Positions 1-7,911 of a stretch of DNA of 64,000 bases are shown piece by piece. Source of the stretch: Pseudomonadota bacterium (lineage in GTDB: Bacteria; Pseudomonadota; Gammaproteobacteria; Steroidobacterales; Steroidobacteraceae); the NCBI GenBank assembly GCA_003242685.1, contig QGVD01000010.1:1-64000 (forward strand). Direction: 5' to 3'. The first letter of the stretch is position 1; the number at the start of each line of letters is the position of its first letter. The position numbers and the translations under genes are program-made. The notes beneath the pieces are model-generated. The model made no database searches. It had not been told where the DNA came from and saw only the letters and a program-made list of their open reading frames with translations.

Positions 1-618
1 TACGGGTTCAAACTCAAACCCGTTCCGCTGGGCGGGCCCTTGGACGCGCCGCCGCTCACGGACCGCTACTGGTATCCGCTGTACGAGAAGATGGTCGAGC
101 TCGACGTGCCCGCCATGGTGCACGTCACGGCCTCGTGCAATCCCGCTTTCCACACGACGGGCGCGCACTACATCAACGCCGACACGACGGCGTTCATGCA
201 GTTCATCCAGGGCGACCTCTTCAAGGACTTCCCGACGCTGCGGTTCATCATCCCGCACGGCGGCGGCGCGGTGCCGTATCACTGGGGCCGCTACCGCGGC
301 CTCGCGCAGGACATGAAGCGTCCCCCGATCGAGGAGGCGCTGCTCAACAACGTGTTCTTCGACACGTGCGTCTATCACCAGCCCGGCATCGAGCTGCTGT
401 TCAAGGTGGTGCCGATCGACAACATCCTCTTCGGCTCCGAGATGGTGGGCGCCGTGCGCGGCATCGATCCGCGGACGGGTCACCACTACGACGACACGAA
501 GCGCTACATCGACGCGCTCAATCTGTCGGAGCAGGACCGCTACAAGATCTTCGAGGGCAACGCGCTGCGGGTGTATCCGCGGCTCAAGGCGAAGCTCGAC
601 GCGCGCCGCGGGCGCTGA
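1..618 (+). CDS. ligJ: 4-oxalomesaconate hydratase, LigJ type (5' end missing)
   Basis: The reading frame is open from base 1, so the N-terminal part, including the first metal-binding HxH, lies outside the window. The visible 205 residues are the C-terminal part of an amidohydrolase-2 barrel. The segments PHGGGAVPYHWGR, FDTCVYHQPG and LFGSEMVGAVRGIDP closely match LigJ of Sphingobium SYK-6 as I remember it. LigJ hydrates 4-oxalomesaconate to 4-carboxy-4-hydroxy-2-oxoadipate in the cytoplasm, in the protocatechuate 4,5-cleavage and gallate pathways. The tautomerase and aldolase that act just before and after it are encoded at 6039-7847, which supports the call. The ligJ/galB distinction matters because GalB is an unrelated fold; this is the LigJ fold. 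Confidence 0.85.
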   Translation, partial: YGFKLKPVPLGGPLDAPPLTDRYWYPLYEKMVELDVPAMVHVTASCNPAFHTTGAHYINADTTAFMQFIQGDLFKDFPTLRFIIPHGGGAVPYHWGRYRGLAQDMKRPPIEEALLNNVFFDTCVYHQPGIELLFKVVPIDNILFGSEMVGAVRGIDPRTGHHYDDTKRYIDALNLSEQDRYKIFEGNALRVYPRLKAKLDARRGR

Positions 619-691
619 ACGCGGGAGCGGCTCGGAACCGCGTGCCGGATTTCGACCGACGCCGCCGTGTGGCGGAAGAGGTGAGACACCG

Positions 692-1351
692 ATGAACGAG
701 TCAGACAGGGGCGGTGCCGCGGCACTGACCGCCGCGGCCGGCGAGGAGGCCGCGAGGTATTCGCGGCGCGAGTTCATCAAGCGCGTCATCGCCTCGGGTG
801 CCGTGGCATCCGCGGCGGTCTACGTGTACGGCGGACTGCAGGGCTGCGGACGCGGACCGTCGGTCGCGGGCGGCGTCGAGCGGCTGATCTCGCTCAACGT
901 GAACGGCGAGGTGCGGCGCGTGGACGTGCTGCCGCAGGAAACGCTCGCGATGACGCTGCGCTACAAGCTCGGGCTCACGGGCACGAAGCTCGGGTGCGAC
1001 CGTGCCGAATGCGGCGCGTGCACCGTGCTGATCGACGACGTGGCGCACTATTCGTGCTCGACGCTCACGCACAGCGTACGCGGGCGCAAGGTCGTCACCA
1101 TCGAGGGGCTCGCAGGTCCGAACGGCGAGCTGCATCCGGTGCAGCAGGCCTTCGTCGACGAGCTCGCGCCCCAGTGCGGGTTCTGCACGCCGGGTCAGGT
1201 CATGGCGGCCGTGGCGCTGCTCAGGCAGAACCCGCGTCCCACGCGTGAGGAGGCGAGGATCGCACTCTCCGGCAATCTCTGCCGCTGCGGCGCGTACGAC
1301 AACTACCTGAACGCGGTCATGCGCGCGGCCGCCCAGCCCTCGGAGACCTGA
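692..1351 (+). CDS. Molybdenum hydroxylase 2Fe-2S subunit with Tat signal (PaoA-like)
   Basis: 219 residues. It opens with a twin-arginine motif SRREFIK (24-30) and a hydrophobic stretch ending LQGC (49-52), which could be a lipobox, so the protein may be a Tat-exported lipoprotein. A plant-type ferredoxin domain follows with C102, C107, C110 and C122. An all-helical domain carries the second cluster: C162, C165, C197 and C199 (CGFC and CRC). This is the small subunit of the xanthine-dehydrogenase family and passes electrons between the Mo centre and FAD. Only this subunit has an export signal, as in E. coli PaoABC, where the small subunit carries the folded complex out. The stop is 2 nt before the Mo subunit. 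GAGGTGAG lies just upstream of the ATG. The substrate is unknown; an aldehyde is a guess from PaoABC. Confidence 0.88.
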   Translation: MNESDRGGAAALTAAAGEEAARYSRREFIKRVIASGAVASAAVYVYGGLQGCGRGPSVAGGVERLISLNVNGEVRRVDVLPQETLAMTLRYKLGLTGTKLGCDRAECGACTVLIDDVAHYSCSTLTHSVRGRKVVTIEGLAGPNGELHPVQQAFVDELAPQCGFCTPGQVMAAVALLRQNPRPTREEARIALSGNLCRCGAYDNYLNAVMRAAAQPSET

Positions 1352-1353
1352 AG

Positions 1354-3753
1354 ATGGCCTACAAGCACATCGGAAAGGACTTCACGCCGCACGACGTCGT
1401 CGCGAAGGTCACGGGTCAGGCGAAGTACGCCGAGGACTTCCGCGCGGAAGGCATGGTCTTCTGCCGGCTGCTCCTGAGCCCCATGCCGCACGGCCGGGTA
1501 CGCAACATCGACGCGTCGGAGGCGCTCAAGATGGAGGGCGTGCTCGGCATCCTGACGGCGGACGACGTGCCCGCCATACCTGCGCCGAACGCGCCGATCC
1601 TCACGAAGGAGCCCATGTTCGTCGGCGAGCCGATCCTCGCGGTCGCTGCCGTCGACGAGACAACCGCGCAGGACGCGATCGAGAAGATCAAGGTGGACAT
1701 CGAGCCGCTGCCCTTCACGATCGATCCGCTGCAGAGCCTGTTCCCCGGCGGGCCGAACGCGCGCTCGGACGGCAACGTCGGCAACGTCGGCATCGAGCTG
1801 CAGACGCTCAAGTGGACGGCAGCGGATTTCGCGCGGGCGGGCGAAGGGAAGCTGCCCATGGGCAAGGCGGTGGAGGAGTGGAGCTACGGCGACCTCGATG
1901 CCGCTTTCGCGAAGGCGAAGATCGTCTACGACGAGACGTTCGTCACGGCGAGCAACTCTCACCACAGCATGGAGCCGCGCAGCTGCATGGCGTACTGGCA
2001 GAACGGCAAGTGCTTCGTGCACGCGTCGCTCCAGAGCCATACGTACACGATTCCGCAGATCGCGCAGTACCTCGGTATCGATCCGCAGGACGTCGTGCTC
2101 ATCGCGGAGTACTGCGGCGGCGGCTTCGGCTCGAAGGGCAGCGCCTATCCGTCGATGGCCATCCCGGCGCTCATGTCGAAGAAGCTCGGCCGCCCGGTGA
2201 TGATGCGCATCAGCCGCGCCGAAGAGTACTTCATCGGCTCGGCGCGCAACGGCTTCCAGGGCCGCATCCGGATCGGGTTCGGCGCGGACGGAAAGGTCCT
2301 CGGGGTGGACCTCTTCATCGTGCAGGACAACGCGGCGAACAACGGCTTCTGGGATTTCCGCGGCGCCGGCGAGGCCGTCTCGCTCGTCTACACGCCGACT
2401 GCCATGCGCTTCCGGGCCGTGCCGGTGTACACGAACCTGCCATCGCGCACGGCACAGCGCGGTCCGGGCCAGAACCAGATGGCTTGCATCGTCGAGCCGC
2501 TCCTCGACCGTGCGGCGCGTGAGCTCGGCATCGATCGCGTCGAGATCCGGCTCCGCAACGCGCCCGTGACCGGTTCTCCCGTCGGCGGCGAGCGCCGTCC
2601 GGTGACGAGCGCGTACGTGCGCGAGGCGCTCGAGAAGGGCGCCGCACGCTTCAACTGGCGCGAGAAGCTCAGGGAGAACGGCAAGCGCGACGGGTCGAAG
2701 GTCATCGGCGTCGCCGTCGGGCAGGCGTATCACCCGGCAGGCTTCTTCGGATTCGACGGCCTCGTGCGCATCACGCCCGACGGCAAGCTCCACATCCACA
2801 CCGGCGTCGGAAATCTCGGCACGTTCTCACACTCGGCCACCGCGCGCATTGCCGCGGAGGTGCTGAAGGTCGACTGGGAGAACTGCATCGTCGAGCGCGG
2901 CGACAGCCGCCGTCATCTGCCCTGGAACATCGGGCAGTTCGGCAGCAATACGTCGTACACGATGTCGCGCACGAACTATGTCGCGGCAATGGATGCGCTC
3001 ACGAAGCTCAAGGAGATCGCCGCGCGCGAGCTCGGCGGGTCACCCGACGACTACGACGTCGACGGCTCGCGCGTCTTCCAGAAATCGAATCCGTCACGCG
3101 GGCTCGGCTATGGAGAGGCCGCGCAGCGCGCGATCGATCTGGGCGGCAGGTACAGCGGGCACGAGCTGCCGCAGGACATTCATCCGATCACCCGGGCATC
3201 GGCGTCGGCACTCGCCGGCACGGGTCTCATCGGCGTTGCGAAGGATACGCTGCCCGGGGGAGCGACGGCGGCCTTCGCGGTGGCTTTCGCGAAGGTCGAG
3301 GTCGATCTCGAGACGGGTCAGCACCGCATTCTCGAGTTCCTCACCGTCGGCGACTGCGGCCGCGTGATCCACCCGATGGGTCTCGCCACGCAGCTCAAGG
3401 GCGGCTCCGTGCAGGGATTCGGTCTCGCGTGCCTCGAGCACATCGTGTACGACCCGCAGAACGGGCTGCCCGCGAACGTCGGCCTGTATCAGGCGAAGCC
3501 GCCGACGTACCTCGACGTACCCGCAGAGATGCAGTGGGATGCGGTCGACAAGCCCGATCCCACGAGTCCGCTCGGCACCAAGGGTATCGGCGAGCCGCCG
3601 ATGGGTGCCGCGGCCGCGGCGCTGTTGTGCGCGATCTCTCAGGCGCTCGGCGGGCACGTCTTCAACCGCACGCCGGTGCTGCCCGACATGATCATCAACG
3701 TCGCCGCGGGGCGCAGTCAGTCCCACAAGCCCCTGCAGGTCCACACGCAGTAG
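1354..3753 (+). CDS. Molybdenum hydroxylase Mo-cofactor large subunit
   Basis: 799 residues, the usual size for the molybdopterin-cytosine-dinucleotide subunit of xanthine-dehydrogenase-family enzymes. The N-terminal aldehyde-oxidase a/b hammerhead domain (roughly 10-130) starts DVVAKVTGQAKYAEDF. The Mo-binding domain follows with GGGFGSKG, the QRGPGQNQMA segment and, near the C terminus, GIGEPPMGAAA. The Glu of GIGEPP corresponds to the catalytic base Glu of xanthine dehydrogenase. There is no signal peptide, so export would depend on the Tat-bearing small subunit encoded 2 nt upstream. It hydroxylates or oxidises a substrate carbon using water. The surrounding 4-oxalomesaconate genes suggest an aromatic aldehyde or aromatic acid, but the sequence does not identify it. 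Confidence 0.88.
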   Translation: MAYKHIGKDFTPHDVVAKVTGQAKYAEDFRAEGMVFCRLLLSPMPHGRVRNIDASEALKMEGVLGILTADDVPAIPAPNAPILTKEPMFVGEPILAVAAVDETTAQDAIEKIKVDIEPLPFTIDPLQSLFPGGPNARSDGNVGNVGIELQTLKWTAADFARAGEGKLPMGKAVEEWSYGDLDAAFAKAKIVYDETFVTASNSHHSMEPRSCMAYWQNGKCFVHASLQSHTYTIPQIAQYLGIDPQDVVLIAEYCGGGFGSKGSAYPSMAIPALMSKKLGRPVMMRISRAEEYFIGSARNGFQGRIRIGFGADGKVLGVDLFIVQDNAANNGFWDFRGAGEAVSLVYTPTAMRFRAVPVYTNLPSRTAQRGPGQNQMACIVEPLLDRAARELGIDRVEIRLRNAPVTGSPVGGERRPVTSAYVREALEKGAARFNWREKLRENGKRDGSKVIGVAVGQAYHPAGFFGFDGLVRITPDGKLHIHTGVGNLGTFSHSATARIAAEVLKVDWENCIVERGDSRRHLPWNIGQFGSNTSYTMSRTNYVAAMDALTKLKEIAARELGGSPDDYDVDGSRVFQKSNPSRGLGYGEAAQRAIDLGGRYSGHELPQDIHPITRASASALAGTGLIGVAKDTLPGGATAAFAVAFAKVEVDLETGQHRILEFLTVGDCGRVIHPMGLATQLKGGSVQGFGLACLEHIVYDPQNGLPANVGLYQAKPPTYLDVPAEMQWDAVDKPDPTSPLGTKGIGEPPMGAAAAALLCAISQALGGHVFNRTPVLPDMIINVAAGRSQSHKPLQVHTQ

Positions 3754-3764
3754 GAGCGCCGCAG

Positions 3765-4757
3765 ATGTCCAGGGACATGATGCCGCATTTCGAGCTGTAC
3801 CAGCCGGACAGCCTCGAGAACGCGCTCGATCTCGCGAAACGGCTCGGCCGCGACGGCTGGATCATCGCCGGCGGGTACGACAGCCTGGATTGGTTCAAGG
3901 ACCGCGTGAAGCGCCCGAAAGCGCTCATCGATCTCGGCGGAATCGAGAGTCTCAAGGGGATCCGCGAGACGCCCGAAGGGCTCGAGATCGGCGCGCTCAC
4001 CACGCTCACCGAGATCGAGCGTTCGCCCATCGTGCGAGAGAAGTACGGTCTGCTCGCGGACGCAGCCCGCCGCGTCGCGAGCCCGCAGATCCGCAATGCC
4101 GCCACTCTCGGCGGCAATCTCTGCCAGGACGCGCGCTGCTGGTACTACCGCTACGGCGTCAACTGCTACCGAGCGGGCGGCAACACCTGCTATGCCGATA
4201 CGCCGCAGGGGCAGAACCGCGAGCACTGTCTCTTCGGTGCAAGCCGCTGCGTCGCGGTGTCGCCGTCGGACATGGGAACGGCGGCCGTCGCACTCGATGC
4301 GCGCATGGTGGTGCGCAATTCGAGCGGCGAGCGTGTGATTCCCGCGGAGGAGTTCTTCATCGGTCCCGCCGTCGACATCACCCGCATGACGGTGCTCGAG
4401 CCGGGCGACATCCTCACCGCCGTGCGTTTCCCGGCCGAATGGGCCGGCGCGAAGTTCTACTTCGAGAAGGTGTCCGACCGCGAGGCCTGGGACTTCGCGC
4501 TCGTGAGCATCGCCTCGGCGATGATCCTCGAGAACGGCGTCATCCGGAACGTCCGCATGGCCTGCGGGGCGGTGGAATGCGTGCCGCGCCGTCTCAAGGT
4601 GGTCGAGCAGACGGTGACGGGCAGCGAGCCGAACGAGGAGCTCGCGCAGCTCGCCGGCAAGACGGCCGTGCAGGGAGCGACGCCGCTCAACTTCAACCAC
4701 TTCAAGATCCCGCTCATGGAGAACCTGGTCCGCCGGGCGATCCGCGCAGCGGCCTGA
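3765..4757 (+). CDS. Molybdenum hydroxylase FAD subunit with predicted extra 4Fe-4S cluster (PaoB-like)
   Basis: 330 residues. The ATG at 3765 has GGAG at 3752-3755 ahead of it; the frame is open further upstream but that part is a shadow of the Mo subunit. FAD-binding motifs are visible (IIAGGYDSL, NAATLGGN). The usual FAD domain is interrupted after LGGN by a Cys-rich insertion with C120, C125, C134, C142, C155 and C162, ending at the conserved SPSDM. Four of these (C125, C134, C142, C162) are placed like the 4Fe-4S ligands of E. coli PaoB and the insertion of 4-hydroxybenzoyl-CoA reductase beta subunit. It should transfer electrons from the 2Fe-2S subunit through FAD to an acceptor. The adjacent cytochrome b gene is an obvious candidate acceptor. 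Confidence 0.87.
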   Translation: MSRDMMPHFELYQPDSLENALDLAKRLGRDGWIIAGGYDSLDWFKDRVKRPKALIDLGGIESLKGIRETPEGLEIGALTTLTEIERSPIVREKYGLLADAARRVASPQIRNAATLGGNLCQDARCWYYRYGVNCYRAGGNTCYADTPQGQNREHCLFGASRCVAVSPSDMGTAAVALDARMVVRNSSGERVIPAEEFFIGPAVDITRMTVLEPGDILTAVRFPAEWAGAKFYFEKVSDREAWDFALVSIASAMILENGVIRNVRMACGAVECVPRRLKVVEQTVTGSEPNEELAQLAGKTAVQGATPLNFNHFKIPLMENLVRRAIRAAA

Positions 4758-4772
4758 GCGGAAGGAAACGCC

Positions 4773-4925
4773 ATGGAGCTCGTACGGGTCAGCCGTGACG
4801 TGTGGGGACAGGAAGTCCTCGAAGGCGTGTCGTGGGATCTGCTGCCGGTGGCCTTCGGGATCGGTGCCGTGGTCATCGTGGGACACGCGATCTGGCGTCT
4901 CGTGAGGCGCCGCGCGCGGAGCTGA
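4773..4925 (+). CDS. Small single-pass membrane protein, 50 residues
   Basis: A short frame, ATG at 4773 to TGA at 4923-4925, fills the gap between the FAD subunit and the cytochrome b gene. GGAAGGAAA lies 5-10 nt upstream as a ribosome-binding site. The product has a charged, Trp-containing N-terminal half, a hydrophobic stretch of about 19 residues (LLPVAFGIGAVVIVGHAI, from about residue 23) and an Arg-rich end (RLVRRRARS), giving an N-out/C-in prediction by the positive-inside rule. I recognise no family. Its position suggests an accessory or anchor subunit linking the hydroxylase to the membrane cytochrome. It could also be spurious, but the good Shine-Dalgarno sequence and tight packing (15 nt and 5 nt gaps) argue for a real gene. 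Confidence 0.6.
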   Translation: MELVRVSRDVWGQEVLEGVSWDLLPVAFGIGAVVIVGHAIWRLVRRRARS

Positions 4926-4930
4926 AGCGC

Positions 4931-5602
4931 ATGGCTGTCGAAGCTCACGTGACGGAACGCTCCGCGGAAAGCGCTGCGCGCATCCAGCGGCATGCCGGCA
5001 TCGACCGGCTGTTCCACTGGGTCACGGCGGTCGCGGTTCTCGCGCTGCTCGCGACGGGGCTGCTGCCGGTCGTCGGCGTCGAGTTCTCGTGGGTGACCAT
5101 CCACTGGATGACGGGTCTGGTGCTCACGCTCTTGGTGCTCTTTCACCTCGTGCGGTCGCTCTTCTGGCAGCGGCCGAAGTGCATGCTCATCCGGCCCCGT
5201 GACGTGAGCGAGGCGCTGCAGGCTGCGCGCGCGAAGCCGGGAGAACCCGTGCGGCTGCCCGGGAAATACACCCTCGCGCAGAAGCTGATGCACCTCGCGC
5301 TCGGGCTCGCGGTAGTCGTCGCCGTGGTGACGGGTGTCATCATGCTCGCGAAGATCGACACGCCGTTCTGGAAGCGCGATCCGTATCTGCTCGCCGCGGG
5401 TACCTGGGGAGTCGTCTATCTGCTGCACGGGCTCGCCGCGCTCGCGACGCTCACCCTGGTGATGATCCACATCTACTTCGGTCTGCTGCCCGAGAAGCGG
5501 GTGTATCTGCGCGCCATGACGCGCGGCTGGGTCACGCGCGAAGAGCTCGGTGCATACCACGATCTCGAGCGCTGGCCGGGGCGCAGGGCGGGGCGATCGT
5601 GA
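4931..5602 (+). CDS. Membrane cytochrome b (b561/FdnI-like), electron-transfer subunit
   Basis: 223 residues from ATG 4931. Four hydrophobic helices can be seen, at about 33-50, 56-74, 121-140 and 155-185. Candidate haem histidines are in FHWVT, IHWMTG, LFHLV, LLHGL and MIHIYF, the pattern of diheme cytochrome b subunits of formate dehydrogenase and nickel-iron hydrogenase. The role would be to take electrons from the periplasmic hydroxylase and reduce ubiquinone. It follows the 50-residue membrane protein after 5 nt, and its TGA overlaps the GTG of the next gene. An unusual feature is the pairing of a PaoABC-like enzyme with its own cytochrome b. Quinone reduction is inferred. Confidence 0.82.
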   Translation: MAVEAHVTERSAESAARIQRHAGIDRLFHWVTAVAVLALLATGLLPVVGVEFSWVTIHWMTGLVLTLLVLFHLVRSLFWQRPKCMLIRPRDVSEALQAARAKPGEPVRLPGKYTLAQKLMHLALGLAVVVAVVTGVIMLAKIDTPFWKRDPYLLAAGTWGVVYLLHGLAALATLTLVMIHIYFGLLPEKRVYLRAMTRGWVTREELGAYHDLERWPGRRAGRS

Positions 5603-5988
5603 GCGCTCTCGACGAGCTCAGACGTCGGATCGACGTCATCGAGAAGGGTTACGAGTACCTGCTCGCCTACGCGGCGCAGGGTCGCCAGGACGATCAGGGC
5701 TCGGACGCGCGTCGCACTCTGTCCGACATGCACGCAGCGCTGGAAGGGCTCGGCGAGCTGGCCGCGACGGCAGCCGCCGGCGGCGGGGCAGCCGCGGACG
5801 TGCAGCCGTTCCTCGACGCACTGGGGAACGATGCACGGGTGGCGCGAGGCGCCATCGCGCTCGTGCTGAGCAGGGCGAAGATCCCTTCGCTCCTCGTCGA
5901 CAACCTGAACGCGTCGGTGCACGTGCGCGCGCTGCTCACCGATCTGTTCCTGATCGATCAGGCACTGAAGACCGCGCCCGCGGCCTGA
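5599..5988 (+). CDS. Uncharacterised 129-residue protein, last gene of the hydroxylase operon
   Basis: The GTG start overlaps the previous stop codon (GTGA), so translation is likely coupled. The product is cytosolic-looking and predicted mostly helical: a charged N-terminal helix (ELRRRIDVIEKGYEYLLAYAAQG), a middle section with an Ala/Gly-rich linker near residues 55-65, and a C-terminal helical part. It has no cysteine, no membrane segment and no signal peptide, so it is not a redox carrier. I do not recognise a family. Genes in this place in Mo-hydroxylase operons often encode cofactor-insertion chaperones (XdhC/CoxF types), but no XdhC motif is visible here, so that role is only a possibility. 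Confidence 0.7.
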   Translation: MSALDELRRRIDVIEKGYEYLLAYAAQGRQDDQGSDARRTLSDMHAALEGLGELAATAAAGGGAAADVQPFLDALGNDARVARGAIALVLSRAKIPSLLVDNLNASVHVRALLTDLFLIDQALKTAPAA

Positions 5989-6007
5989 AGCACCAGGCGG
6001 GATAGGG

Positions 6008-6031
6008 GCGGCGCCGAGCGACCGGCGCCGC
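6008..6031. terminator. Stem-loop between converging operons
   Basis: A perfect 9-bp GC stem (GCGGCGCCG / CGGCGCCGC) with a 6-base loop lies between the stop codons of the hydroxylase operon and of galD. The following bases GCTTCCTT are only weakly T-rich. It is placed to act in both directions, but a classic U-tract is missing, so this is a moderate call. Confidence 0.5.
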
Positions 6032-6038
6032 GCTTCCT

Positions 6039-7151
6039 TCAGCCGTTGCCGCGCGTTCCGTCCCACACCGCGCGCGGCACGAGGACGTGCCCTTCGAAGA
6101 GCGCGCGGGCCGTGCGCAGGATTCCGGAGCGGCCGACCTGGAAGTTCTCGCCCGTGCCGGAAACCTCCAGGGTCACGGTGAACTCGCCCGTCGGGTGCTC
6201 CACGGAGAGGATGAGAGGATTGCCGCTGGGTACCTTCACGATGCCCTCGGCCACGGAGCCCGGCATCACGCAGGCGGTGGCGACGCTCACCGCGCCGAGC
6301 ACGCCGATGGCGGCATGACACTTGTGCGGAATGAACGTGCGCGTGCAGACGTGACCGCCGGCGCGGGGCGGGGCGATGAGCGTCATCTTCGGAACGACCT
6401 TCTCGCGCACGTCGCCGAGGCCCATGAGGGGCCCAGCGGCGAGGCGCACGGCCTCGAGGCGCTTCCGGAACTCGGTGTCGGCCTCGAGCTCCCTGGGCGA
6501 TTCGTAACCCGTCTTGCCGAGCGACTGCGCGGGAATCACGACCACCGGCATGCCGTTGTCGATGCAGGTGACGTCGATGCCTTCGACGCGGTCGCGCGTC
6601 CGCCCCGTCGGCAGCATGGAGTCGCATACCGAGCCGGCCGTATCGAGGAAGTCGATCCGGATCGGCGCCGCGGTCCCCGGCACGCCGGAGATCGCGGTGT
6701 CGCCGTCGTAGCGCACGACTCCGCCCGGCGTCTGCACCGTGGCGACGGCCAGATTCCCGGTGTTGACCATGTAGATCGACACCTTCGTCTCGGGATCCTT
6801 CGCCGGGACGAGCCCCTTCTCGATCGCGAAGGGCCCCACGCCGGCGAGCATGTTGCCGCAGTTCGGATTGACGTCCACGAAGGCCTTGTCGATTCCGACC
6901 TGCGCGAAGAGGAAGTCGACGTCGACGCCCGGCCGCTCGGACTTCGACACGATGGCAACCTTGCTCGTGAGCGGATCCGCTCCGCCGATGCCGTCGATCT
7001 GACGCGGATCGGGCGAGCCCATGACCGCGAGCAGCACGCGGTCACGGAGCTGCGGATCGGCGGGCAGGTCGCTCGCCAGGAAGTAGGGTCCCTTCGACGT
7101 GCCTCCCCGCATCAGGGTGCAGGGAATCGCTGTCTGTCCGGTGCGCGCCAT
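6039..7151 (-). CDS. galD: 4-oxalomesaconate tautomerase (GalD/LigU, PrpF family)
   Basis: 370 residues. The N terminus IPCTLMRGGTSKGPYF and the segment VDVNPNCGNMLAGVGPFAIE are typical of the PrpF/GalD isomerase family, which has the diaminopimelate-epimerase fold. GalD interconverts keto and enol forms of 4-oxalomesaconate in gallate and protocatechuate 4,5-cleavage breakdown, supplying the substrate of the LigJ-type hydratase at 1-618. The gene lies 18 nt downstream of the aldolase gene and is read with it. PrpF itself (aconitate isomerase, methylcitrate pathway) is the main alternative, but the company of LigJ and LigK homologues favours the oxalomesaconate role. Confidence 0.85.
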   Translation of the reverse strand: MARTGQTAIPCTLMRGGTSKGPYFLASDLPADPQLRDRVLLAVMGSPDPRQIDGIGGADPLTSKVAIVSKSERPGVDVDFLFAQVGIDKAFVDVNPNCGNMLAGVGPFAIEKGLVPAKDPETKVSIYMVNTGNLAVATVQTPGGVVRYDGDTAISGVPGTAAPIRIDFLDTAGSVCDSMLPTGRTRDRVEGIDVTCIDNGMPVVVIPAQSLGKTGYESPRELEADTEFRKRLEAVRLAAGPLMGLGDVREKVVPKMTLIAPPRAGGHVCTRTFIPHKCHAAIGVLGAVSVATACVMPGSVAEGIVKVPSGNPLILSVEHPTGEFTVTLEVSGTGENFQVGRSGILRTARALFEGHVLVPRAVWDGTRGNG

Positions 7152-7169
7152 GCTGCTTCGCCTGCCTCT

Positions 7170-7847
7170 TCAGCGGTACTCGAGACCGAGCGCCGCGAGC
7201 TTGCCGCGCATGTCGTAGATGTCGAGGCCGAGCTCGCCCGCGGCGAGGCGCTTGCGCTTCTCTTCCTCGTTCGCCACGCGCTTCTTCGCGGCTTCGGCGA
7301 CCTTCGCCGCTTCCGCGCGGCTCACGATACAGACACCGTCGTCGTCCGCGACGACGACGTCGCCCGGCTCCACGCGCTGACCGGCGCAGATGATCGGCAC
7401 GTTCACCGAGCCGAGGCTCGCCTTCACCGTGCCCTGAGCCCAGATGCACTTGCTCCAGACGGGGAAGCGCATCTCGGTGAGCGACGCCACGTCGCGCACT
7501 CCCGCGTCGATGATGAGGCCCTTGACGCCGCGCGCCTTGAGCGAGGTCGCGAGCAGATCGCCGAAGTAGCCGTCGTTGCACGGAGAGCTCGGTGCGACGA
7601 CGAGCACGTCACCCGGGCGGCAGACCTCGACCGCGACGTGGATCATCCAGTTGTCGCCCGGCGGCACGAGCACCGTGACGGCCGAGCCGGCGAGCGACGC
7701 GCCGGTGTAGATCGGCCGCATGTACGGCGCGAGCAGGCCGGTGCGGCCCTGCGCCTCGTGAACCGTAGCGACTCCGTACCCGCCCAGCGCCTCGATCACG
7801 CCGGGTTCCGCTCGCGCGATTTCGCGCACGACGATGTGCTTGCTAAT
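7170..7847 (-). CDS. ligK: 4-carboxy-4-hydroxy-2-oxoadipate aldolase / oxaloacetate decarboxylase (LigK/GalC)
   Basis: RraA-fold class II aldolase. Visible motifs are YGVATVHEAQGR, PGDNWMIHVA, YFGDLLATSLKARG and LIIDAGVRD; the Arg-Asp of GVRD holds the substrate and metal in this family. It cleaves 4-carboxy-4-hydroxy-2-oxoadipate to pyruvate and oxaloacetate, the step after LigJ. The first standard start codon is GTG at 7829, but it has no Shine-Dalgarno sequence and would remove conserved N-terminal residues. An in-frame ATT at 7847 sits 7 nt after AGGGAG (7855-7860), giving a start MSKHIVVREI, which fits the family. I therefore annotate an AUU start and 225 residues. Frames upstream contain no ATG, GTG or TTG. 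Confidence 0.85.
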   Translation of the reverse strand: MSKHIVVREIARAEPGVIEALGGYGVATVHEAQGRTGLLAPYMRPIYTGASLAGSAVTVLVPPGDNWMIHVAVEVCRPGDVLVVAPSSPCNDGYFGDLLATSLKARGVKGLIIDAGVRDVASLTEMRFPVWSKCIWAQGTVKASLGSVNVPIICAGQRVEPGDVVVADDDGVCIVSRAEAAKVAEAAKKRVANEEEKRKRLAAGELGLDIYDMRGKLAALGLEYR

Positions 7848-7869
7848 GGCCGTACTCCCTGCTGACTTT

Positions 7870-7887
7870 CGATCGGAAGACCGATCG
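7870..7887. promoter_or_regulatory. Operator-like palindrome in the ligK-galD leader
   Basis: CGATCGG-AAGA-CCGATCG is a perfect 7-bp inverted repeat with a 4-base spacer. It lies between the predicted transcription start (about 7904) and the ligK start codon. It could be a repressor site for aromatic-pathway control or an mRNA hairpin. No regulator gene is visible in the window. Confidence 0.45.
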
Positions 7888-7911
7888 GTTGCGTGAAAGG
7901 AAACGCGCCGA

